Origin: Raffaelea ambrosiae
Lineage: Eukaryota; Ascomycota; Sordariomycetes; Ophiostomatales; Ophiostomataceae
DNA length: 64,000 nucleotides
Assembly: GCA_002778195.1 (NCBI GenBank)
Contig: PCDI01000014.1
Location: forward strand, 514,897-578,896
Direction of reading: 5' to 3'
In this document: one piece after another, positions 43,732-54,981 of the stretch
Position numbering within the stretch: the stretch's first letter is position 1
How the letters are laid out: each line of letters begins with the position of its first letter
Position numbers and translations under genes: made by a program
The notes under the pieces: generated by a model
Told to the model about the DNA's origin: nothing
Seen by the model: the letters and a program-made list of their open reading frames with translations, nothing else
The model's database searches: none

Positions 43732-43900
43732 CGTCGCGCTCGGCCGCGTGCTTCTGCAGCGCCTTGAGCATGTCCCGGTGGTGCGAGCGGGCCGCGTCCG
43801 AGGACGACAACGAGGAGGACGAGGCCTTCATGCCGGGCCAGGCCGCCGCGGGACCGGCCGCCGCAGCCGTGAGGGCGGCCAGGACGACGGCGACACGCAT
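41724..43900 (-). CDS. Secreted class II-like haem peroxidase with long Ser/Thr-rich region, 678 aa
   Basis: Three exons read leftward: 43900-42112, 42036-41879 and 41813-41724, with donors GTACGT and GTAAGT; total 679 codons with stop. Signal peptide at 1-20. Poly-Ala run near 60. Then about 290 residues, roughly 125-415, almost entirely Ser/Thr (SSTSTST type), expected to be heavily O-mannosylated. The peroxidase domain fills about 417-678: distal side RLGFHDACTW with His451, proximal VGAHSVAQQF with His575. This is the plant-type peroxidase superfamily as found in ascomycete class II-like proteins. It would use peroxide to oxidise phenolics or other donors outside the cell. The stalk may hold it in the wall. 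Manganese or long-range-radical residues of true ligninases cannot be judged from reading alone. Confidence 0.85.
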
Positions 43901-44140
43901 GGCGAGGAGGGCGACAAGGAGAGGGTCGACGGACGGTGGGCCCGTGTGGTGCCGGGCAGGCAGATGTTTTCTGAGAGCCTCGAGACACAAGAAGACCGGC
44001 CACGCCAACGTGCAGAAAAAAAAAAAAACGTTCCGTGCCTGGAGACCGTCTCAACATGGAACACTCAGGATCGGGAGTGGCGAGCGTCGTCGTCTGCTGC
44101 CTCCTGGGCCCTGGCGGAGAGGCCGGGCCGCCACCGAGAC

Positions 44141-44148
44141 TATATATA
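44141..44148 (-). promoter_or_regulatory. TATA box of the peroxidase gene
   Basis: TATATATA, 241 bases upstream of ATG 43900. Confidence 0.5.
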
Positions 44149-44706
44149 GAGAGAGACGGTTCTCTCTGTGTGGGCTTGTCCCAGTCGATGCTGGCCATGG
44201 TCCGGGTGGACGCCAGACCCGACGCAGGAACCGTGGAGGGCCCCTTGTGCCGGGACAGCCGCGTCCAAAATCATACGGCGATGCGCGCACACAATGCATT
44301 GGCTCGTCGTGGGCACGGTGCCGTTGTGGCAACCAGCTAGACGTTTTCGAGACGAGACAGCTTGCTCGGCATGGACGGCCGTCGCTGGAGGTCCTGGGCA
44401 TGGCCTTGTCCGGCACCCAGACGTGGAGCCCATGATGCTCGGAAGGAGTCAAGCAAGATGGCTGTAGCGGGGGAAAAAGTAGGATAGTCTGGCATGCGCT
44501 GCAGTAGTTTGGGCGTAGTTCCGCGTCGTCAAGGATCGTCCCAGTGGCCGTCCCATGGTTGGTGCATCCAAGACGAACACGTGGGCTGTCGATGTCGATT
44601 GTGTCGTGCACGACTAGACGGCCCTTGGGTTGGCCCCATACACTAGACGGCATTACCAAAACCCCTGGGACGAGTGGGCAGTCAAGACAGGTGGATCAGC
44701 AGGCAA

Positions 44707-44830
44707 GCAAAGAAAAGAAGCAAGAAAAAAGGAAAAAGAAAAATAAGGGAAAGAAAGAGAAAGAAAGAGAAAGAAAGAAAAAGAAAGAAAGAAAAAGAAA
44801 GAAAGAAAGAAAAGGATGAAAAGACGAAAG
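44707..44830. repeat. AAAG/AAAAG purine repeat
   Basis: About 120 bases of AAAGAAAGAG-type units, interrupted; no coding role seen. Confidence 0.85.
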
Positions 44831-45990
44831 AAAACTTTCTTCATGGCCTGTCTCCTGATTTCGTCACTCTGTTTCTCTCAGACATCATCTCCATTCCTTC
44901 TCTTCTTACACACGCCAGCCAACCAGAGCCACCCCCAAAAGAAAAGGCAAAAAAAGAACGGCCCGAGAACACTGTCCCCCTCCTGCAAGACAAGCTCAAT
45001 CCGGGTCTCGGTCTCCTCTTGGCGTCCTACCCCACTCTTCCACGTTCCCTCTCTCCTGGCAGGGCCAACTGCGGTGTATGCTCATCCTGTTTGGCTCGGC
45101 CGTCATTGGCCGGGGTCCAGTGCGAGTCGGTTGCGAGTCGATGGAGGTGAACGAACTGGTCGACTTTGCTGGGCTCCACTGGGCGGCCCACTGGAACGGT
45201 CGCCAGACAATCTCCCATTGGCTGGCCTGAAGGTTCCGGGGCTCTTGGGATGAAAAAGAGGCTTAAGAGCGTAAAGAGCGTAAAAAGCGGGTCGCCAAGA
45301 CTTGCCTGTCAAGCCAAAAAACGCCCTGTCCGAAACAACGTGCCCCGGCTCACCAACAGCACTACGACGTATCGTTCACCGAGCCGTACGACCTACTTTG
45401 TATTCCGAGGTTGCTGCAATTTTTTTGGGGGGGGGGGGGGGTTTTATCTTTATGTTTTTTTTTTCGTTTTTCCTCGCATGTGGCTGTATGAAACCGGGAA
45501 ACTCTCGGAAACCCCCCCGGAAATGTGCCACCGAAAAAGAAGACACCGTGGCCGCGCAAATGCTTATCTTCTCCGTTGAATGCTTGTTTTTATGGTTCAG
45601 CGTGCGGACCCGTATAGCGTCTCTTCCTCGTCTCTTCCCTCGTCTGTTCTCTCCTCTTTATCCCCCTTCCTTTCCCTCCCAAGCATGCGGCTAGGCCAGA
45701 TAAATTGTAGGCAATCTATTGCTGCAGACAGTCGGCGTCATGGGGTCCTCATGTCCCTGGGCCTCGGGTCTGTTGGACAGTGTGTTTTTGTTCTGGCTAA
45801 ACACAAGGATAGTGCACTATAGTACATGCTGGGCATCCCCTCCGCGCGCCTCTTCTGGGCGTCCATACAAATAGGCGCGACAAGAGAAGGAATGCACAGA
45901 TGCCAAGACGAAGTTCAGTCGTGCAGTAGCTGCAACGTGTACATTCTTCTGTTGTCCCAAAGCATGTGTTCTTGCAGAAACCAACGCACA

Positions 45991-46257
45991 ATGCACTGCT
46001 CCCTCCGTCTCCACGTCTGGCTCGCAGCGGCTCTCGTGGTCTGGTCAGCAGCGGCCGCACCCCTCGACCGGACTCCCCATTGCTACCTGGGCGTCACGGC
46101 GCGCGCCGGCGACACCTGCGCCAGCATCGCCGCCGTTTTCAACATCAGCGCCGACGTCTTTCGTCAAATGAACCCCGACGTGACCGACTGCAGCAGGCTC
46201 GTCACGGGGCGGACCTACTGTGTCATGGACGGCAGCCAGCAGGGGCCAGTGCCATGA
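45991..46257 (+). CDS. Single-LysM secreted protein, 88 aa
   Basis: Single exon; ATG 45991 begins a signal peptide (WLAAALVVWSAAAA, cleavage near 23). One LysM module occupies 32-78: CYLGVTARAGDTCASIAAVFN...MNPDV...CSRLVTGRTYCV order, with the GDTC and NPxV signatures and four Cys expected to form two disulphides. LysM modules bind chitin oligomers, and small secreted LysM proteins of fungi can shield hyphae or hide chitin fragments from host receptors. A single module is at the minimal end of that class. Whether it acts as an effector is inference. A further 3' exon cannot be excluded. Confidence 0.82.
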   Translation: MHCSLRLHVWLAAALVVWSAAAAPLDRTPHCYLGVTARAGDTCASIAAVFNISADVFRQMNPDVTDCSRLVTGRTYCVMDGSQQGPVP

Positions 46258-47183
46258 GCATGGATCGGCACGACACTTGCCCACTTGGGGCTACCGAACG
46301 AGCTCGCCATGCCGTCTTTTTTTTTTTCAGCGGTACCGACACCTAGTCGGACCGGACGCGAGAAGGATGGACTGACGGGCACGTGGTGTGTGTTGCCTGC
46401 TCGCGGAAATGTACTCGGATTGTCGGCGTTGGATAGAATACGAAAGGGGCCGATTGTGCGGCGGGGAAGTTGTAGGAAAGCGGTAGGAAGGCTGTATAGG
46501 GATGTGGTGCAACGGGGATCGTTTACATTCATGTATGCAATGACCAAGACCGAACATACTCATTTCAAGGTTCCTGTTGACAATGGACCGGTCCGACACA
46601 GGCGCTGGTTCGTGGTTTGCGCCACAATGGCCGCCGCATTAGCAGCCACAATTAAGCACCCACGATGGAACACGCATCGTCAACGAGACAGGCATGATGC
46701 GCGCGGAATTGGCGGCTATATTGGTAGAATGTCTCTGTGTCTAGCAAACGTGTTTTGGGCGAATAGATGGCCGGCATCCCTGGAGGAAATCGAGAGGACC
46801 CCGGACAGGGAGAGGTTCCAGGCTCTGGTGCGCAAGATGTTGCCGTGGCTGCCCGAGACGCCGAGCACGGCCGGGGAGCTGCCCAGGGACGCATGGGCCC
46901 AGGCCAGGCGGCAGGAATCCTGCTCGCCGGCAATGGGCCCCTATTGAAGGACGCGCTCGGCCGTCTGGTCCGCTGTCTTGTCATGCTTGCTTTGCACGAC
47001 TACGATCCGTCTCCTGTGGCTCGATTCGAATGCAAATGCTGCTCATACCGCGGTGGTATCTCTCCATGCAAACGCTCGCTCAGAAGAAAGCAAAAAACGC
47101 AAACATCCTCCCCCAGCGCTCCGCACAACGCTGCGCCCTTCCACATGCCTCGCCCTGTGGTGGGCACACGCCACACCTGGCAC
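46258..47183. other. Intergenic between LysM gene and membrane-protein gene
   Basis: 926 bases. The right half (about 46600-46945) is GC-rich and open in one plus-strand frame, but there is no start context, domain or conserved splice pattern, so it is not called. Confidence 0.4.
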
Positions 47184-49050
47184 TCAGTGTGTCGTCGTCG
47201 GTCCCGCGGGCGGGTGTGGTTGCAGGGCGGCGGCGGCGTCGCGGCCTTGGCCTTGGTCGTCGTGGCCTTGGCCGTCTTGGCTGCCGGGCGCGGATGGTGA
47301 TCGTTCCCGGCTTCTTGGCAGCGGCAGCAGCAGCAGCTGCTGCTCCTGTGGTCCGCTGGGCCGGCCCGTGTCGCTGCCGGAGGACCGCTCGTCCGCATCC
47401 GGGTGCGCCTTGTACACGGGCGGGGCCGTGTCGGCGTCGTGGGCCGGCGGCGGCCGCACCCAGTCGTCCAGCTCGCCGCCGGCCTGCTCTTCGTGGCGGT
47501 CGACGGCGTGCTCGTGGCGGGCCTGCCGGGCGGCCCGGCGGCGCTTCCACACGCAGCCGCCGGCGACGGCGACGGCCAGCGCGGCCACGACGCATCCGAC
47601 GGCGATGCCGGCGACGGCGCCGGCGGCGAGGTGGTGGGTGGCCTGGTAGCTGCGGGTGAAGATGAGGCCGTCGCCGAGGGCGGACGTGGGGAGGACCGCG
47701 CCGTCGGCGCCGGCCGCAGGCAGGGGCCCGGTCGTGCCGCCGCCAGCAGCGATGACGGCGGTGAGCGTCGCCTCGGGCGCGGCGCCGGCGGTGATGACGA
47801 GCGCGGGTGCGGTGTGCCAGACGGAGCCGTTGGACCAGCACGGGGTGTTGCCGCCGATGGCGCGGGTGAAGAGGCGGTAGTGCGAGGGGCAGCAGTGGGA
47901 CTTTTTGTAGCGGCGGTAGCGCGTGGGGCAGTCGTCGAGGACGGCCTTCTTGACGGTGGCGGGCACGGTGGGAAACGCCAGGGCGGGCAGCGGCGGCGTG
48001 GTGCTCGACGACGACAACGATGCGGCTTCGTCGGCATGGGCGGCGGCGGCGGCGGCGGTGGTGGTGGTGGCGGTGGCGGCGGCGGTCTCGATGGCGACGT
48101 CGTACCTGGTGGTGTAGGGGTTGCCGTAGTAGCCGTTCATGTTCCAGGGACAGCACTCGGGGCGGCGGTTGTCGCAGCCGGAGACGGCCATCCAGAGGAC
48201 GCTGCTGCCGTCCTGGACCTGCGTGTAGCGCGCCTCCTGGCAGTGCCCGGAATACAAGTCGTTGGCCGTAGTCGCCGTGTGGGTGCCATACGTGGTGGAG
48301 GGCGTCGAGGATGTGGTGCTGGTGCTGGTGCTAGCCGAGACATTGGCACTCGTCGGCGTCACGTTGACAATATTGGCTGCTCTGCAGAGGGTCAGTTTAT
48401 CTGGGGAGAGACAGAAGGAGAAGACCACTCAAAAGAGGACCAAGAGGAGAAGAGGAGAGGAGTAGGAGAGGAGGAGGAGAGGAGGAGGAGAGGAGGAGGA
48501 GAGGAGGAGAAGCGTACTGTGGATGCAGCGTGAGGACATCGTCAGCCGTCCAGACCGGCGGGGCCGAGGTCAGCGAGTCGGGGACGCTGCAGGTATAGCC
48601 GACGAGATAGGCGGATTGGTAGGACCGCCAGTCGGTCGCGTACACGCACTCCTCGCAGCTGTGGGCAACGACCAGCGAGCTGTAGCAGTCCACGTAGGTC
48701 GTGGCCACGGAGCATGCGCACGCCCGATACGCGGTGGACGGGACGTGCGCGGAGTCCTCGTGCAAGGGCAGGCAGTCCTGGCTCCATTGCGACGTGCTCT
48801 GGACGTGGCAGGCATTGCTGTGGGTGAGCCTCTGCCGCGGGCGGGGTCAGCATCCATCCATCCGAACATCACAAAAGTCGTCCCATCGAGAACACCCTAC
48901 ATAGCAGCGCCGGAAGCAGGCAGAATCGTCTTCGTATCGCTTGGCGAGCAGGAGCGCGGCGGACGGCGTGCGGGCCGGAGCAGCAGCGGCGGCGGCCGGC
49001 ACCGTCGACAGGGACGCCGTGCTGGTGGGCCAGGGCGCCAAGAAAGCCAT
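47184..49050 (-). CDS. Single-pass membrane protein with Cys-rich ectodomain, 553 aa
   Basis: Three exons read leftward: 49050-48901, 48831-48518 and 48381-47184; donors GTAGGG and GTACGC, frame kept (554 codons with stop). The N-terminus is Ala-rich and weakly signal-like. Residues 44-150 carry about a dozen Cys (CFRRCY, ACACS, CEECVY). A Ser/Thr stretch follows near 165-185, then CDNRRPECCPW and KKSHCCPSHY. One membrane helix lies at about 404-430 (GAVAGIAVGCVVAALAVAVAGG), flanked by WKRRR on the cytosolic side, then an acidic, proline-rich tail of about 120 residues. This is the layout of fungal surface sensors and mucin-like receptors, but no family is recognised and no WSC domain is evident. 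Intron 2 contains a (GGA)n repeat at about 48440-48513. Confidence 0.75.
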
Positions 49051-49731
49051 GGTCGAGTGACGGGTCGATCGTGTGGGTAGACGGCGCAATAGAAAACCCC
49101 CGCAGACGAAGAAAAAGAAAAGGAGGAGGAAACATGCAGTCTTTGTATTATTACAGGCAACCTGGGCGGGCTCTGAGCCGCCATGGTCTGATCTGTGGCC
49201 GCCCAGGGGGGGGTGGGCGCCAAGGGACACGGTTCAAAGCAAATGAGCCGCGATGGGCTCGGTTGTGTGAGTGGTCCTCCCATGCCAAGCCTTGGTGGGA
49301 GCCAGACTCGTGGCCCATTGACAAGGGCAGTCTGTCACGGAAACGAAACCCACGAACAGAGTCATGGAAATACTTCAATGCGCCGAGATCGTGTATGTGT
49401 AAAGCAAACCGCTCCCTATACCCATCCAACCCCCCCCCGTGCATCTATGTAAGACAGTTCGGTCGACATCACAATGTAGACAAGGCCAGAACGTTGCGGT
49501 CGAGTGCAAAAACAAAGAGAAACGCGGAAAATGTAGCGCAGACAGGGGCGCAGACAAGGTTAAATCAAATGCAACAAGGGGAAAAAGGCAAAAAAAAGAG
49601 GACCCCCCCAGTGATTACCACGACAGTCCAACACCACCTCCCCAGTCATGATTACCACAACAGTCCACCACCAACACCACCACCCCAACAACAGTCCACC
49701 CCCCATCACACATACTGGTAGCAGAACCCCC
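49051..49731. other. Intergenic: promoter of membrane-protein gene, 3' flank of tyrosinase gene
   Basis: Mixed-composition DNA with an ACCACC/CCAACA-rich segment near 49640-49730 next to the tyrosinase stop. Nothing else recognised. Confidence 0.6.
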
Positions 49732-51081
49732 TCACACATACTGGTAGCAGAAGGGCGTGTCGCCGACCGTGTTCATCAGCGCGCGGATCGGCCGCGTCGT
49801 CGTCGACACCGGGCTGACGTCGACGACGTCGTCCACGGTCACGTCCGCGCTGGGCGGGATGTTGAACAGCGTGTGCGTGCCGGCGACGCCCTGCCGCTGC
49901 GCAAAGTCCAGGTTCTGCCAGATCCAGTACAGCCGGTCCACCTGCGCGTGGTGCACGAAAAACGCCGGGTCGTTGGGCGAGATGTACATGTCGCCGCCCG
50001 GGTCGCCGCCCATGATAAAGTGCCCGCCGCCGTGCACGCCGAGGCCGCCGTCGACGTAGCGCGGGTCGCCCTGCAGCACCGCCTGGAAGTGCGCAATGTC
50101 GGACGTGCTCAGCAGCAGCTCCGTGCTGTTGGCAAACGTCGTCCACCGCTGCGCGACGCCGACGGCGAGGTCGCGCTTGGCGCAGCGGTCGTTGTTCTGG
50201 TAGGGGTCGGCCTGGCCGGTCGCGTTGTCCTGCCCGTACACCCCCAGCCCCACGGGGCCCAGGTGGGCGCGCATGCCGGCAAACGGGCCCCGCGTGATGC
50301 AGCCGCCGCCGCTGCCCGGCGGCAGGTACACCAGCCCGTACTCGCCGTTGCCCGGCTGCGGCAGGATGAGCCCGGCGTGCTCGACGTAGTCGCCGTTGGC
50401 CCCGAGCGACGCGTCCGAGCCGTCAAAGAGCGGCGACTGCTCGAGGTCGCCGCTGGTCTCGTGGCCCCATTCCCAGTACGGCAGGTTGCCGTCGTAGCCG
50501 CAGGCGCGGATGTGCTGCTCGTACACGTGGATAAAGTAGCGATGCCACGTCAAGAAGGTGCCCTAGCCGGTCAGACAGGCGAGCACAGACAGGGGCCAGG
50601 AGCGAGGACAGACAAGGAGGCTTACCGAAAGATGAATGTAGTTGGTCTGGTTCATGTGCACATACACGTGATCCTCAAACAGAGACAGCGAGCCCGGCAC
50701 CTGGCCCGCCGGCAGCAGGCTGGGCTTCTTCATCATGCACTGGATGGCCTTGACGTAGTCGCGCCGCTTCTGCAGCGGCAGCGTGCGGAACTCCTGGCGA
50801 ACCTGCACGTTCTCGGCCGTGCAGCCGCCCGCAAAGTTCTTCTGGCTGTTCTTCAGCGCCAGCTGGGCCAGGTACTGGAGCGTCACGCCGTCGCGGATGT
50901 CGCTGGGCGCGTGCGGGTAGCTGGCCGGGACGCCCGTGATGCCCGACGAGCCGCCGCCGGTGCTGGTGACCGTGGCATTCGCCCACGACGACGCGTTGGC
51001 CGCGGCCGAGACGACGTCCACGGGGAGGACCGCGAGGCCAGCCAGGGCCGCGGCCGCGCTTCGTCGGAACGAGAGCTTCAT
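49732..51081 (-). CDS. Secreted tyrosinase-family copper enzyme, 428 aa
   Basis: Two exons, 51081-50626 and 50562-49732, donor GTAAGC, joined in phase 0 between IHLS and GTFLTWHR. Signal peptide at 1-26. The type 3 copper site is complete: CuA His142, His150 and His159 (IHLSGTFLTWHRYF), and CuB His329, His333 and His356/357 (HGGGH, then FFVHHAQVDRLYWIW). Two N-glycosylation motifs follow the signal peptide. Length and layout match short fungal secreted tyrosinases (PF00264), which hydroxylate or oxidise phenols to quinones. No C-terminal shielding domain is present, so it may be made active or belong to the aminophenol/peptide-tyrosine-oxidising branch. Pigment or wall cross-linking are possible roles. 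Confidence 0.9.
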
Positions 51082-51209
51082 CGAGGTGAGAGCTGTGGTG
51101 CTGTGGTGAGAGCTGTGATGCTATGTGACGGTGTTCTTCAAAGACGACCTCGAATGTTATAAGAGTCCAACCCAAGAGTCAAGAGGCACAAAAAAGACGA
51201 AAAAACAAG

Positions 51210-51255
51210 AGGACAGAACAAGAGGACAAAACAAGAGGACAAAACAAGAGGACCT
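51210..51255. repeat. 14-base tandem repeat in tyrosinase upstream region
   Basis: Three or four copies of AAGAGGACAAAAC-type units between the TATA box and ATG 51081, possibly in the leader. Confidence 0.75.
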
Positions 51256-51374
51256 TTATGAACGCTGGCAGCGGGGGTGGAGGGGGGGGCTTGTTGGTTG
51301 GGGGGGGTGGCTGGCTTGGCATCGGATCTGAGAAAAGCAAGAGAACGAACGACAAGATGCCCAAGATGCACCAT

Positions 51375-51382
51375 CTTATATA
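51375..51382 (-). promoter_or_regulatory. TATA box of the tyrosinase gene
   Basis: TATATAAG on the minus strand, 294 bases before ATG 51081. Confidence 0.45.
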
Positions 51383-52689
51383 CACGCCTGACTCTCTGTC
51401 TCTCCCATGCTGCTGATGGTCTTTGCCCCCGAGCGTGGAGCATCAAACGCCGAGCCGACATCGTTCTGGATCCCGAGAAAAAGAAAAAAAAAGTTAAAAA
51501 TATCTTCTGCTGGTCAGTGCCCCAGGACCGTTCCGAAGCCCCCCCCCTGGAGAGCAGCCAAAGGCCGAGACGAACATGACGCACAGTACTTGCCAGTGGG
51601 CGGATGGCCATGGCAGACAAGCGCGGCCTGCCAGTCTTGTCCAGGGAGGGGGGAGAGGAGGGGCTTGCCACCATGTGCATGGCTTCTGGGCCCATCCTTC
51701 TTGGCCTGAGCCTCGCCGCGGGACGTGAAGGTGTGCCCATGGTGGAGGGGGAGAGTCCGTCAACGGCATTGCAAGAGATAGGATCTGACAAGAAGGGCTG
51801 GCAGGGGCTGGCGGAGGCTGACAAGGGGGGGGTCCCTGGAGAAGAAGAGCGTTGCAAAAGGAACCGGTACAAGAAGAATCGTATGGGGCGACGGCCAAGA
51901 ACAATAGAGACAATACTGTAAGAAAGACGGGCCAAAGGCGGGCAAGAGAATAGCAGGAACGGGATGTCCGTCTGGGTTGGAAGGGAACGGGGAGGCAGTG
52001 CTGCTGTGTGTGTGCTGTGCTGTCCTTGCGCCGATCCAGGCCGTCCGATCCCAACCAGAATGGCTGGTTGTACTGCCTGATTTTCTAACTACCCAGAAAG
52101 CAGGGTGCCACCCGGGGATCGGACCAGCAGGATGGCGAGAGGGCGATCGTTTCGGCAGATGGAAGTGAGGAAGAGAAAAGAAAACCCCCCCCCCAAAATA
52201 AGCAAAGGAATCTGTTGTCGTATTGTCGCATTGCCGTGTAAGTGGGCGGCATGCTGCCTTGGGGCCGAGCGGGTGGCGTCCAAAAGACATGTCCGAAGCT
52301 TCGCTCGGTCTGATGTCACATGAGACGGTCTTCTTGAGATGACAACGGAGAGTTGGTTGGTTTTCTGACAGACTCATGCAGAGGACCACTGCAGGTCCAT
52401 CCCACTGTACTTCTGCCACGCATTCGGGCGTGTCTCATTGGGTCTTCCTGGCCTGGCCAAGAGAATCCCCCCATAGAGTCTCCGTTTGTCCTTTTTGGTT
52501 CTTTTTTGGGTCCTTCTTGGTTCTTTTCCCGGCATGCATCCTATGTCTGTGTGTCTGCGTGTGTGCCTGCCGGCCGAGAACGGGCGAGACGTTGTCTAAT
52601 TCTTCCGCCCCAATTCTGTGCCGCCCCAGCATGGACAGGATTCCAACGCGTTGCGCTGGCCTCTGGGGACCTGACGAGGCAAAGCCCTG

Positions 52690-52760
52690 CAGGCACGGCG
52701 TGCAGGCACAGCTTGTGGGCACAGCTTGTGGGCACAGCTGGTGGGCACCGCATGCAGGGT
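52690..52760. repeat. Short tandem repeat
   Basis: Copies of a 13-15 base unit, GTGGGCACAGCTT with variants, four to five times. Confidence 0.75.
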
Positions 52761-54981
52761 GCAGAATGGCTCTTGGTCACAAAACCAGACATGCAGACTG
52801 GTGAAGCTCGCGCAGCCAAAAATACACAACAAAATCAAACGCGCCAAACGTCTCGCTACTTTTGGCCCACACCGCCAATCATGTTTCAGCCTTGGCGTTC
52901 TTACAGCGTTTGTCCGCAGCTAGTACGGCTGTGGGTGTGTGAGGAAAGAGGTGGTGTAGGGCGACTAGCAGACCGTGTGGTCCGCTCTCCCTGCCGAAAG
53001 GGGATGACGCAGATGCAGGCTCGGTCTGTGTTGATTGGATAGGCTGGATTGGGCAAAAAAAGCCATATTACGCGTCCGAAAATATCACTGGCCAAGTCTG
53101 GCCATCCTTGCTATCCTTATTTCTCGGGGATCAGTTTTCCCTTTGCGTTTCTGCACGGTAAGAATATCAGATGTCATGTGCATGCACTTCAGACAATGAT
53201 GGGAACAGCTACGTGGTCGTGGGCCGAAGAGAAGCAAATAAAAATAAAAATAACAAAAAGAAACCAGGTTTCGAGCCCGGCGTGCCGTTTGGGGGGAGCG
53301 CTGCTAAGCCAGGAAAGTCGTCAACTACCAAGGAGTATCCACAACGGTGCAGGCCAAGAATATTGCAGGGCTCAGAGCCATCCTTCTGCTGCAAGATGTC
53401 GTCTTCAGCCAGCGAAACTCTTAGGGTCCCAGGAGCAGTAAAGTTCGGCGAGGGCCAATGGGCCCAATGGGCATACAGACCGAGATAAGAGATATTGTCG
53501 TGGTCGCTTCTGAAAGGCAAAAGAACGGAGTCTGAAACGGGTTTTAAGGATTCTAGTTACGGACCGCCACTTGGTGGCCGAAGGATGGGGAGGTCAGGCC
53601 TAGCAGAAAAGCAGGGAAAGCAGGGAACGTGGGATGTGTGAATTGCTGGGATGCGTGGGTACATGGCTCGGAGAAAAGGATTTGGCAAATAGAGGAAAGT
53701 GAAACAAAGTAAGAAAAGAAAGAGAAGAAGAAAAATTAAAAATTAAAAATTAAAAATTAAACAAAAAATGAAACAGAGAAAAGAGAAAAAATAAAAAAGT
53801 CCGGAGCAGAGTCGGGGCCGAGAACGTGGCCAAAAGAGCGCTAGGACGAGGCTCAGGAACCAACTCGATGAGAAAACGGTAAAAAGAAGCGAGAAGAATA
53901 GCCTGTCCAAGGTGCATGCTGAAGCCATCGTGTCTGCATCAGATCTGCATCCGGTCTGCAGCCCATCCTCGGTCGGCCGTTGTGAAACAGACGGCGTTGT
54001 TTGCGTGTCCGCAGGGGGGAAACGCAACGTTCTGCACCTGTTTGCACGTTTCTCCCTATGCCGCTCTGCGCGAAAGAAACAGAGGCTTCTTGTGACGATG
54101 CAAAAGGCCTTGCTCAAAACACAGACAGCCATTGTCCTGCCGGTCGCGTGCCGCGAGGCTTGGCCAGGCAAAGAACGTTTTGTGGACCACATGCCGGACG
54201 GCCCAAAGACAGGGATGCCTGTCCTATGTGAGAGCATCGGAAGAAAGAAACTTGTGCACGGTGATGCTTTTACTCTGCAGTAGTCTGCTTGCTGGGGTCT
54301 TGATATTGAACAGCGCATTGAGGCATTGGGACAAGACAAAAAAGAAGAAAAAAGAAAAAAAAAAATAAAGAAAAAAAGAGAAAAAAAAGAGAAAAAAAAG
54401 AGAACCCCCCCCCCCCGAGGATGCGTTCTCGCAAAGAACAGGTGGACAGGACACAGAGCTTGCGTTCCCGAAGACGGGAGTGAAATGAACCAGACTGGAC
54501 GGCCATTGCTCGATTCTCACGGTTGCGACCCAAATTTCCCATCGCATTCACTCGAACTCTGGTCCGCGCTGGCCCGCGCTGGCCCGCCCGCGCTGAGTCG
54601 GCCTGTGGTTGCCCAAAACAGCAGCCTTAACCCCGCAGTTGAGCCTCTTCGGCGCCTTCCGTTTTACTGCCCCCCTCCGCCACAGTTTCATCCTGCCTGC
54701 CCAATTTCTTTTTTTTTCTTTTTTTTTGTCTTGGCTCATCGCTCCTTCCTTGTGCTCGGCTTCCTGTGTTTCCATTTTTGGACATTGCGCCTTCCGCTTT
54801 CCGCTTCCCGCCTGCCACGGCCATGTGCTGGTGTGTACACGGGTACCATGGTTTCCAGCGCCTGTCGTCCGAGCATAGCCACTCTTAATTATTCGCGGGA
54901 CACCCGCCAACGGGTAGTTTGAGTCACGCTGTGGCTTGTGTGTTTGCGCACAGCATGCCCAGCAGTCTTCTCTCTGGGCGT

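Larger units (their letters stand above)
43901..45990. other. Divergent intergenic region
   Basis: It contains the peroxidase promoter (TATA at 44141), a long AAAG-type purine repeat at 44707-44830, a G15 run near 45427, and the upstream region of the LysM gene. Frames are simple-sequence or short; no gene is supported. Confidence 0.55.

Noticed and set aside
46285..46947. 220-codon plus-strand frame after the LysM gene
   Set aside because: The second half looks coding-like in composition, but there is no start context, domain, signal or conserved intron; it needs RNA evidence.
47403..48533. Plus-strand frame of 376 codons over the membrane-protein gene
   Set aside because: Gly/Val-rich shadow; the minus strand gives three exons with exact splice phases.
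53200..53340. tRNA- or SINE-like B-box (GGGCTCGAAACC, minus strand) followed by T-rich sequence
   Set aside because: The only A-box-like sequence is about 30 bases away where about 40 are needed, and no acceptor stem can be drawn.
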